NCBI GenBank assembly: GCA_050743265.1
Contig: JBOGEN010000101.1
Location: 1 to 18,265, forward strand
Reading direction: 5' to 3'
Origin: JBOGEN01 sp050743265
GTDB lineage: Bacteria; Actinomycetota; Actinomycetes; JBOGEN01
DNA: 18,265 bases
A model generated the notes under the pieces. The model was not told where the DNA came from. It saw nothing but the letters and a program-made list of their open reading frames with translations, and ran no database searches. The translations under genes and the position numbers were made by a program. Shown in pieces: positions 1 to 15,953 of the stretch. The stretch's first letter is position 1. The number at the start of each line of letters is the position of its first letter.

Positions 1-2
1 TC

Positions 3-428
3 GTCGCGACGAGCGGCGTCCTGGGCTGGCAGGTACTGCAGGCGCGCGGTGCGGAGGACGCCCGCGGCGAGGCCCTGGCGGCCGCGCAGGGCGTGGTGCC
101 CAAGGTCCTCTCGTACGACTACCGGCACATCTCCCGGGACTTCGCGGAGGCGCGCGAGGGGCTCACCCCGGGCTTCGGCGCCAAGTACGCGAAGAGCGAG
201 AACGTCGTCGGCCCCACCGCGCGGCAGTACGACGTCGCCGTGGAGGCGTCCGTGGCCGAGTCGTCGGTGGTGCGCGCAGACACGGACAGCGCCGTCGTCC
301 TCATGTACGTGAACCAGGAGACCTCGAGCGATCGCCTGGAGGGGCCCCGGATGGACCTTGCCCGGGTCCGCGTCACCATGGTCGAGAGTGACGGAGAGTG
401 GCTGGTCGACGACCTCGACGCCCTGTGA
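3..428 (+). CDS. Mce-associated membrane protein, C-terminal part (5' end outside window)
   Basis: The reading frame is open from base 3 to the TGA at 426-428, giving about 141 residues without a start. The first visible residues (VATSGVLGWQV) look like the end of a single N-terminal transmembrane helix. An Ala-rich linker follows, then a soluble domain with the pattern typical of Mce-associated proteins: a 'YDYRHISRDF' segment, a 'GLTPGFGAKYAK' segment, an alternating hydrophobic region ending in 'VVLMYVNQ', and a closing 'RVRVTMVESDGEWLVDDLDAL'. Such proteins sit at the end of mce (lipid-import ABC) operons in actinobacteria and are thought to stabilise the Mce complex at the envelope. The upstream mce genes are not visible, so the operon is inferred. 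The family call rests on pattern memory. An unrelated NTF2-like (SnoaL-type) exported protein is the main alternative. Confidence 0.7.
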   Translation, partial: VATSGVLGWQVLQARGAEDARGEALAAAQGVVPKVLSYDYRHISRDFAEAREGLTPGFGAKYAKSENVVGPTARQYDVAVEASVAESSVVRADTDSAVVLMYVNQETSSDRLEGPRMDLARVRVTMVESDGEWLVDDLDAL

Positions 429-435
429 GCGCCGT

Positions 436-477
436 CCCCGCCTCTCGGTCTCGGGCCTGCGGCCTCCGGGGGTGGGG
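436..477 (+). terminator. Possible hairpin terminator after the Mce-associated gene
   Basis: CCCCGCC (436-442) can pair with GGTGGGG (471-477), including one G-U pair. A small GGCC/GGCC stem (454-457 with 461-464) could form inside it. The structure starts 8 bases after the stop codon. There is no U-tract. This is only a weak terminator candidate; in GC-rich DNA such pairings are common by chance. Confidence 0.3.
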
Positions 478-602
478 CCACGGTCTCTCCGGGCTCCGCG
501 TCGCCGGGGTCCCTTGACGTCGCGCACCTGGCAGGTCACCCTGTGCAGGAGTCGTGACACGTCTTCGCAACGGGACGCCAACGTCGGGCACTCAGGCCCC
601 GC

Positions 603-631
603 TCGACAGCAGTGTGCGGATTCGCTACACT
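603..631 (+). promoter_or_regulatory. rpoB promoter, housekeeping sigma type
   Basis: A -35 box TCGACA (603-608) and a -10 box TACACT (626-631) are separated by 17 bases, close to the TTGACA/TATAAT consensus used by the main sigma factor. Transcription should start near 638-640, giving a leader of about 87-89 bases before the TTG start of rpoB. The bases just downstream of the -10 box (633-648, CCCTTTTGCGCTGCCC) resemble, from memory, the start of rpoB transcripts in other actinobacteria; that was not checked. No better promoter is visible between 429 and 726. Confidence 0.7.
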
Positions 632-639
632 GCCCTTTT

Positions 640-726
640 GCGCTGCCCTCTGACATGCCCGTGTGACGCCACGGGTCGTCACGCGTGCGCGCGCACCCGT
701 CCGCGAGTACCTCGGAAGGACGCCTC
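640..726 (+). promoter_or_regulatory. rpoB 5' leader with hairpin
   Basis: This untranslated leader of about 87 bases lies between the inferred start site and the TTG start codon. Bases 660-668 can pair with 677-685 (core GTGACG/CGTCAC plus flanking pairs including one G-U), leaving an 8-base loop. Immediately downstream lies the self-complementary GTGCGCGCGCAC (685-696). The Shine-Dalgarno GGAAGGA (714-720) ends the leader. No U-tract follows the hairpin. A role in control of rpoBC expression is possible but only inferred. Confidence 0.4.
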
Positions 727-4191
<3,465 letters not shown>

Positions 4192-4244
4192 GGGGTAGCG
4201 GAGTGCGAGGCCACGGAAACCCGCTGGCTCCCTGACCGTCACGC

Positions 4245-4262
4245 CCACGGCCCCGGCCGTGG
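4245..4262 (+). other. Hairpin in the rpoB-rpoC intergenic region
   Basis: CCACGGCC (4245-4252) and GGCCGTGG (4255-4262) form a perfect inverted repeat with a two-base centre, so about 7 pairs with a 4-base loop can form in the RNA. It lies in the 111-base gap between rpoB and rpoC. It has no U-tract and rpoC has no visible promoter of its own, so it is more likely an RNA-processing or stability element than a full terminator. Confidence 0.4.
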
Positions 4263-4302
4263 CACCGCGGCATCATTCCTGCGAGCAAAGGACTACGACA
4301 CA

Positions 4303-8193
<3,891 letters not shown>

Positions 8194-8221
8194 GCCGTAC
8201 CGCCCGCTGACGGAGCGCTGT

Positions 8222-8259
8222 CGGAGCGGTGGTCACCCCTCGGGGCGGCCACCGCTCCG
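8222..8259 (+). terminator. Terminator hairpin after rpoC
   Basis: CGGAGCGGTGG (8222-8232) pairs perfectly with CCACCGCTCCG (8249-8259), an 11-bp GC-rich stem starting 28 bases after the rpoC stop. The loop (8233-8248) contains CCCCTCGGGG, which may fold further. There is no U-tract, as is common for actinobacterial terminators. It probably ends the rpoBC transcript before the next gene. Confidence 0.75.
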
Positions 8260-8321
8260 GTGCATGATGGGCTGCGGGGCGGGCGGACGGCCCGTGTCCG
8301 AGGGAGACGAGGCGAGACCGC

Positions 8322-8929
8322 ATGAGCGACCAGGGGTGGGACGACCCGCAGAAGGCGGGCCAGGACCCGGATCCGCCGGCTCCGGAGGGCGAGGGCAGTC
8401 CGCCACCCGGGTACGGACCGGCTCCAGACGCCCCGCCACCCGGGTACGGCCCCCCGGGCGGCACCCCGCCTCCGAGCCAGGGCCCGCCGCCTGGCTACGG
8501 CCCGCCGCCTGGCTACGGGCGCCGGGCTACGGGCCACCTCCGGGCTACGGGCAACAGCCGGGGTACGGGCCACCTCCGGGGTACGGGCAGACCGCGCCCC
8601 CACCCGGCTACGGACCCCCGCGCGCGCAGTCCTGGGGCGCGTCCCCGTACGGCTACCCCGTGCGGGAGACCGAGCAGAACGCCGTCTGGGCGCTCGTGTG
8701 CGCCATCGGTTCCTGGTTCGTGGTGCCGTTCGTCCTGGCGATCGTGGCCCTGGTGCTGGCAGCGAACGCGAACCGGGCCATTGCCGCCTCGGCGGGGTAC
8801 AAGGACGGACAGGGCATGGTGCAGGCCGCGCGCATCATCGCCTGGGCCAACCTCGTGCTGTTCGGCCTCCTGCTGCTGGCCGGCCTCGTCGCCGGTGTGG
8901 CGCTGATCGCGGAGTCCGAGCCCGCCTGA
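8322..8929 (+). pseudogene. PGYG-repeat membrane protein with DUF4190-like domain, frame broken at about 8520
   Basis: The start ATG at 8322 opens MSDQGWDDPQKAG, then a Pro/Gly/Tyr-rich cytoplasmic-type repeat with four PGYG units in this frame up to base 8519. From 8522 the same repeat continues in the next frame (five more PGYG units). That frame then gives 'ETEQNAVWALVCAIGSWF', two hydrophobic segments separated by a short polar loop ('NANRAIAASAGYKDGQ'), and a stop at 8927-8929. The two membrane helices and the loop fit the DUF4190 family, whose function is unknown to me. Exactly one base is missing between 8519 and 8522; restoring it gives an intact protein of about 202 residues. Without it, translation from 8322 ends at 8906 with no membrane domain. 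It could be a sequencing error, a repeat-slippage variant or a young pseudogene. A weak Shine-Dalgarno (GAGGCGA, 8309-8315) precedes it. It is isolated between rpoC and rpsL. Confidence 0.75.
8397..8615 (+). repeat. Tandem 15-18-base repeats coding for PPPGYG units
   Basis: Imperfect tandem units of the type CCGCCTGGCTACGGC or CCTCCGGGCTACGGG encode nine PGYG motifs. The most regular part is 8486-8590, where units are nearly identical. Such repeats are prone to slippage in replication and to assembly error, and the one-base frame break of the host gene (about 8520) falls inside this stretch. Confidence 0.8.
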
Positions 8930-8966
8930 ACACCGACGGGCGGGCGCCGGCCCCAGGCGGCCCGCC

Positions 8967-8987
8967 GGCACGACCCGGGTTCGTGCC
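8967..8987 (+). terminator. Hairpin after the DUF4190-like gene
   Basis: GGCACGA (8967-8973) pairs with TCGTGCC (8981-8987) around a 7-base loop, 37 bases after the stop at 8929. There is no U-tract. It lies just before the rpsL promoter and would separate the small gene from the str operon. Its function as a terminator is inferred. Confidence 0.45.
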
Positions 8988-9006
8988 TGCGCCGGCACGC
9001 CCCACT

Positions 9007-9036
9007 TTGACCCGGAGGGGTGAGGTCGTCTAAGGT
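9007..9036 (+). promoter_or_regulatory. rpsL (str operon) promoter
   Basis: A -35 box TTGACC (9007-9012) and a -10 box TAAGGT (9031-9036) are separated by 18 bases, which fits the main sigma factor. The predicted start site is near 9041-9044, leaving a leader of about 195 bases before rpsL. This is the best promoter in the gap from 8930 to 9236 and probably drives rpsL-rpsG-fusA-tuf. Confidence 0.65.
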
Positions 9037-9042
9037 GATCGG

Positions 9043-9236
9043 TCGTGCCTGGGGTGTCCCAGGCTACTCGCGTGTGCGCAGCACGGGCCGCGCGGGTTCT
9101 CCGCTCCCACTTTCGCTTTTCGGGGCCGAGTGCGGCGCGGAGCGGGCGACACGCCCGACCCCGGGGGTCGGAAAAAGGGGACATTTCCGGCCCACGGCAT
9201 CACGAACCACGATCGGCAGAGGAAGACGGAGACGCG
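9043..9236 (+). promoter_or_regulatory. Long structured leader of rpsL
   Basis: The gap 8930-9236 contains no gene; its second half is this leader. Stem A pairs 9155-9161 with 9165-9171 (7 pairs). Stem B pairs 9165-9174 with 9184-9193 (10 pairs, one G-U) around the loop AAGGGGACA. The 3' arm of A is the first part of B's 5' arm, so the two exclude each other. A further short stem GGGCG/CGCCC (9144-9148 with 9152-9156) overlaps the 5' arm of A, and CTCCGC/GCGGAG (9099-9104 with 9137-9142) can pair upstream. This layout resembles a regulatory leader, perhaps for ribosomal-protein feedback, but no known riboswitch or leader family is recognised. Confidence 0.45.
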
Positions 9237-9610
<374 letters not shown>

Positions 9611-9611
<1 letters not shown>

Positions 9612-10081
9612 TGCCGCGCAAGGGCCCGGCACCGAAGCGACCGATCCACATCGACCCGGTCTACAACTCACCGCTCGTCACCTCACTCATCAACAAGGTG
9701 CTCGAGGACGGCAAGCGCTCCCTCGCCGAGAAGATCGTGTACGGGGCGCTCGAGGGCGCCCGGGAGAAGACCGGCACCGACCCGGTCATCACGCTCAAGC
9801 GCGCGCTCGACAACGTGAAGCCGACCCTCGAGGTCCGCAGCCGCCGTGTGGGTGGCGCGACCTACCAGGTCCCCGTCGAGGTCCGCGCGCCGCGCAGCAC
9901 CACGCTGGCCCTGCGCTGGCTGGTGACGTACTCCCGGGCACGTCGCGAGAAGACCATGACGGAACGGCTCATGAACGAGCTGCTGGACGCGAGCAACGGG
10001 CTCGGCGCGAGCGTCAAGCGGCGCGAGGACACGCACAAGATGGCCGAGTCCAACAAGGCCTTCGCGCACTACCGCTGGTAA
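9611..10081 (+). CDS. rpsG: 30S ribosomal protein S7 (uS7)
   Basis: S7 binds the 3' major domain of 16S rRNA, nucleates assembly of the head and contacts E-site tRNA. The product is 156 residues, the standard length, from MPRKGPAPKR to 'NKAFAHYRW'. The conserved core 'VGGATYQVPVEVR' (rRNA-binding beta-hairpin) and 'RREDTHKMAESNKAFAHYRW' are intact. The ATG shares its A with the rpsL stop codon. There is no independent Shine-Dalgarno of good quality, which fits coupled translation. In E. coli S7 is the feedback regulator of the str operon; whether that holds here is unknown. fusA follows after 64 bases. Confidence 0.98.
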
Positions 10082-10145
10082 GTGACCGGCTCCCCGGCCC
10101 GCACCGCCTGACGCAGACGAGAGAGAGAACGAGGAACACACGCCC

Positions 10146-12248
<2,103 letters not shown>

Positions 12249-12333
12249 GCGTGCGAGCCCACCGACGGCCTCGACCCGTTGAACACGAAGGCGCGGGGCG
12301 AGTGACCCGGCCGCAGACCTCCGAGCCCACGAA

Positions 12334-12375
12334 GTACCAGCCGTCGTACGGCGTACCAGACAAGTCCTAGGAGGA
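12334..12375 (+). promoter_or_regulatory. tuf leader: inverted repeat next to a strong ribosome-binding site
   Basis: In the 132-base fusA-tuf gap, GCCGT (12340-12344) pairs with ACGGC (12348-12352) around CGT, and GTAC on each side (12334-12337, 12353-12356) can extend the stem past a two-base bulge. The heptamer GTACCAG occurs at 12334 and again at 12353. The Shine-Dalgarno AGGAGGA (12369-12375) is the strongest in the window and lies 5 bases before the GTG of tuf, which suits a very highly expressed gene. No separate tuf promoter is convincing here. Confidence 0.45.
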
Positions 12376-12380
12376 CCCCA

Positions 12381-13574
<1,194 letters not shown>

Positions 13575-13580
13575 CACCAG

Positions 13581-13627
13581 GGCGTGGCGGTCGGGCCGCC
13601 GGACGAGACGGGCCCGACCGCCGCGCT
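13581..13627 (+). terminator. str operon terminator stem after tuf
   Basis: GGCGGTCGGGCC (13586-13597) pairs perfectly with GGCCCGACCGCC (13611-13622) around a 13-base loop. Five further pairs, two of them G-U, extend the stem to 13581/13627. It begins 6 bases after the tuf stop. There is no U-tract. The stem is long and GC-rich enough to act as an actinobacterial terminator between the str and S10 operons. Confidence 0.8.
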
Positions 13628-13709
13628 CTCGGCGGGTTGAGAGCCAGCGACCCGCCGCCCCGACCAGCACCCGGCGGCACTCACTCATGCAAAGGACCAG
13701 TCGAGCACC
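13625..13709 (+). promoter_or_regulatory. S10 operon leader with overlapping hairpins
   Basis: Upstream of rpsJ, GCTCTC (13625-13630) can pair with GAGAGC (13639-13644), and CGGCGGGT (13630-13637) can pair with ACCCGCCG (13650-13657). These two stems exclude each other, and the first also competes with the base of the tuf terminator stem. The rpsJ Shine-Dalgarno AAAGGA is at 13691-13696. TTGAGA (13637-13642) resembles a -35 box but has no matching -10 box, so no promoter can be named. The region may allow regulated read-through from str into S10, which is an inference. Confidence 0.4.
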
Positions 13710-14018
13710 ATGGCGGGACAGAAGATCCGCATCCGGCTCAAGGCCTACGACCACGAGATCATCGACTCCTCGGCGCGCAAGATCGTCGAGACGGTGACTC
13801 GTACCGGTGCGCAGGTCGCGGGCCCGGTGCCGCTGCCCACAGAGAAGAACGTGTACTGCGTGATCCGCTCGCCGCACAAGTACAAGGACTCGCGGGAGCA
13901 CTTCGAGATGCGTACGCACAAGCGGCTCATCGACATCCTCGACCCGACCCCCAAGACGGTCGACTCGCTCATGCGCCTCGACCTTCCCGCGGGCGTCGAC
14001 ATCGAGATCAAGCTCTGA
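13710..14018 (+). CDS. rpsJ: 30S ribosomal protein S10 (uS10)
   Basis: S10 is part of the 30S head and, as NusE, pairs with NusB in transcription antitermination and with NusG to couple transcription and translation. The product is 102 residues, the standard actinobacterial length, beginning MAGQKIRIRLKAYDHE. The signature 'RSPHKYKDSREHFEMRTHKR' and the end 'LPAGVDIEIKL' are intact. The ATG is preceded by AAAGGA (13691-13696) at 13 bases, a somewhat long spacing. It is the first gene of the S10 operon, with rplC 15 bases downstream. Confidence 0.98.
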   Translation: MAGQKIRIRLKAYDHEIIDSSARKIVETVTRTGAQVAGPVPLPTEKNVYCVIRSPHKYKDSREHFEMRTHKRLIDILDPTPKTVDSLMRLDLPAGVDIEIKL

Positions 14019-14033
14019 GGGACGCAGACGACC

Positions 14034-14717
14034 ATGGAGAAGCAGATCAAGGGCGTTCTGGGCGAGAAGCTCGGCATGACCCAGGTCTTCGACGAGAGCA
14101 ACCGGATCGTGCCGGTCACCGTCGTGAAGGCCGGGCCGTGCGTGGTGACCCAGGTCCGCACGCCGGAGACGGACGGCTACTCCGCGGTGCAGATCGCCTA
14201 CGGCGCCATCGACCCGCGCAAGGTGAACAAGCCGGCGTCCGGCCACTTCGCCAAGGCCGAGGTCACGCCCCGCCGCCACGTGATCGAGGTCCGCACCACC
14301 GACGCCACCGAGTACACCCTCGGGCAGGAGCTCACGGCTGACGTCTTCGCCGCCGGCGAGAAGGTCGACGTGACCGGCACCAGCAAGGGCAAGGGCTACG
14401 CCGGCGTGATGAAGCGCCACGGGTTCGCCGGCCTCGGCGCCGGCCACGGCACCCAGCGCAAGCACCGCTCGCCGGGCTCGATCGGTGGCTGTGCGACGCC
14501 GTCCCGCGTGTTCAAGGGCGTACGCATGGCCGGGCGCATGGGCGGTGTCCGGACCACGACGACGAACCTCGTCGTCCACGCGGTCGACGCCGAGAAGGGG
14601 CTGCTGCTGCTCAAGGGCGCGATCCCCGGCCCGACGAACGGCATCGTGCTGGTCCGGACCGCCGCGAAGTCCGCCCAGCCGGCCGCCGCGCGTGCCGGGA
14701 AGGAGGGCGCCGCATGA
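14034..14717 (+). CDS. rplC: 50S ribosomal protein L3 (uL3)
   Basis: L3 initiates large-subunit assembly and reaches toward the peptidyl transferase centre through its central extension. The product is 227 residues, starting MEKQIKGVLGEKLGMTQVFDE. GAGGGA (14017-14022) overlaps the rpsJ stop and lies 11 bases upstream. The extension 'GHGTQRKHRSPGSIGGCATP' and the 'RVFKGVRMAGRMG' segment are present. The position that is methylated glutamine in E. coli L3 (GSIGQ) is glycine here. The last 15 residues are Ala/Lys-rich. The gene overlaps rplD by four bases (ATGA). Confidence 0.97.
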   Translation: MEKQIKGVLGEKLGMTQVFDESNRIVPVTVVKAGPCVVTQVRTPETDGYSAVQIAYGAIDPRKVNKPASGHFAKAEVTPRRHVIEVRTTDATEYTLGQELTADVFAAGEKVDVTGTSKGKGYAGVMKRHGFAGLGAGHGTQRKHRSPGSIGGCATPSRVFKGVRMAGRMGGVRTTTTNLVVHAVDAEKGLLLLKGAIPGPTNGIVLVRTAAKSAQPAAARAGKEGAA

Positions 14718-15604
14718 GCGCCGTGACCGTCGACGTGCTGTCTCCCTCCGGCAAGAAGTCCGGCACTGCGGAGCTGCCTGCGGACGTGTTCGACGTCCAG
14801 GTCAACGTCCCGCTCATCCACCAGGTGGTCACCGCCCAGCTCGCGGCCGCCCGCTCGGGGACGCACTCCACGAAGACCCGGGGTGCGGTCCGCGGCGGCG
14901 GGCGCAAGCCGTACCGCCAGAAGGGCACCGGCCGGGCCCGCCAGGGCTCGCTGCGGGCACCCCAGTTCGCCGGCGGCGGGGCCGTGCACGGCCCGCAGCC
15001 CCGGTCGTACGCCCAGCGCACGCCGAAGAAGATGAAGGCCGCCGCTCTGCGGGGAGCGCTCTCGGACCGCGCGCAGAACGGGCGCGTCCACGTGCTGACC
15101 GGTCTCGTCGAGGGCGACGGCCCGTCGACGAAGCAGGCGCTGTCCGCGTTGACCGGCCTGACCGAGCGCAAGCACGTGCTCGTCGTGGTGGAGCGGTCGG
15201 ACGAGGTCTCGCAGAAGAGCCTGCGCAACTCGCAGCGGGTGCACGTGCTGGCTCCGGACCAGCTCAACACGTACGACGTGCTGGTGTCCGACGACGTGGT
15301 GTTCACCCGGGGGTCGCTGGACGCCTTCCTGGGCCGGCCGTCCCCGAACGGGGACTCCGCGCCGTCCGACGAGTCGACGTCATCGGACGAGGCGACCGAG
15401 AAGAGGGCGGCGCCGGCGAAGACGTCGTCGGCCAAGAAGGCGACCGCGAAGAAGTCTGCGCCGGCCAAGAAGTCGGCCGCGAAGACGGCGGCGAAGAAGG
15501 CGACGCCGAAGAAGGCTGCAGCCGAGAAGGCGACGGCGAAGGCCGCGGAGCCGGCGAAGAAGACCGCGAAGAAGGCCTCACCGAAGAAGGAGAGTGACCA
15601 GTGA
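14714..15604 (+). CDS. rplD: 50S ribosomal protein L4 (uL4) with a long lysine/alanine-rich C-terminal tail
   Basis: L4 binds 23S rRNA early in assembly, and its internal loop lines the nascent-peptide tunnel; in E. coli it also represses the S10 operon. The core is normal: residues 1-207, with tunnel loop 'RKPYRQKGTGRARQGS' (K70 matches E. coli K63) and end 'VFTRGSLDAFLG'. The total is 296 residues, far above the usual 200-220. Residues 208-229 form a Ser/Asp/Glu-rich linker. Residues 230-296 carry 21 lysines among Ala, Thr, Ser and Pro in AKKA/TAKK/PAKK units, as in histone-H1-like bacterial tails. The tail has no stop or frame break and leads directly into the rplW start. Its role (rRNA binding, membrane or nucleoid contact) is unknown. 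The start overlaps rplC by ATGA. Confidence 0.96.
   Translation: MSAVTVDVLSPSGKKSGTAELPADVFDVQVNVPLIHQVVTAQLAAARSGTHSTKTRGAVRGGGRKPYRQKGTGRARQGSLRAPQFAGGGAVHGPQPRSYAQRTPKKMKAAALRGALSDRAQNGRVHVLTGLVEGDGPSTKQALSALTGLTERKHVLVVVERSDEVSQKSLRNSQRVHVLAPDQLNTYDVLVSDDVVFTRGSLDAFLGRPSPNGDSAPSDESTSSDEATEKRAAPAKTSSAKKATAKKSAPAKKSAAKTAAKKATPKKAAAEKATAKAAEPAKKTAKKASPKKESDQ
15401..15596 (+). repeat. Low-complexity GCGAAGAAG-type repeats coding for the L4 tail
   Basis: Degenerate units built on GCGAAGAAGGCG and GCCAAGAAG recur through this stretch and encode the AKK-type tail of L4. The units vary in third positions and spacing, so this is low-complexity coding DNA rather than an exact tandem array. Such DNA can change length by slippage. 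The last units also contain the ribosome-binding site of rplW. Confidence 0.75.
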
Positions 15605-15909
15605 GCGGAGTCGTGCACCGTGATCCGCGCGACATCCTGGTCGCGCCGGTCATCTCCGAGAAGAGCTACGGGCTGCTGGACGAGAACAAGTACACGTTCC
15701 TCGTCCGCCCGGACGCGAACAAGACCGAGATCAAGATCGCGGTCGAGAAGGTCTTCAACGTCAAGGTCACCCGCGTCAACACGCTCAACAGGGGAGGCAA
15801 GCGCAAGCGCACCCGCTACGGCTGGGGGCAGCGTGCGAGCACGAAGCGCGCGGTCGTCAGCCTCGCCGAGGGCGACCGGATCGACATCTTCGGGGGGCCG
15901 GTCAGCTGA
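15601..15909 (+). CDS. rplW: 50S ribosomal protein L23 (uL23)
   Basis: L23 lies at the exit of the peptide tunnel and is the docking site for trigger factor and SRP. The product is 102 residues from GTG at 15601, with MSGVVHRDPRDILVAPVISEK at the start. The RNA-binding segment 'NTLNRGGKRKRTRYGWG' and the C-terminal strand 'VSLAEGDRIDIFGG' are intact. The start overlaps the rplD stop by four bases (GTGA). Its Shine-Dalgarno GAAGGAG (15586-15592) is formed by the Lys-Lys-Glu codons that end the L4 tail, at a spacing of 8. rplB follows after 44 bases. Confidence 0.97.
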   Translation: MSGVVHRDPRDILVAPVISEKSYGLLDENKYTFLVRPDANKTEIKIAVEKVFNVKVTRVNTLNRGGKRKRTRYGWGQRASTKRAVVSLAEGDRIDIFGGPVS

Positions 15910-15953
15910 CCGGCACCCCGGCCTGAACAGAGCCGAAGGACCGAAGAGGACCC

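Noticed and set aside
514..542. TTGACG (514-519) as a second rpoB promoter
   Set aside because: No acceptable -10 box lies 16-19 bases downstream; the best is CACCCT (537-542), and the promoter at 603-631 is far better.
8515..8525. Programmed -1 frameshift in the PGYG gene
   Set aside because: The bases around the break do not form a slippery X XXY YYZ heptamer, and the repeat makes slippage or sequence error simpler explanations.
9045..9236. Longer rpsL product starting at 9045 (188 residues)
   Set aside because: S12 is about 124 residues and starts at the PTIQQLVRKG motif; the extra frame is the structured leader.
12279..12307. TTGAAC (12279-12284) as a separate tuf promoter
   Set aside because: No -10-like hexamer at a suitable distance; tuf is better explained by read-through from fusA.
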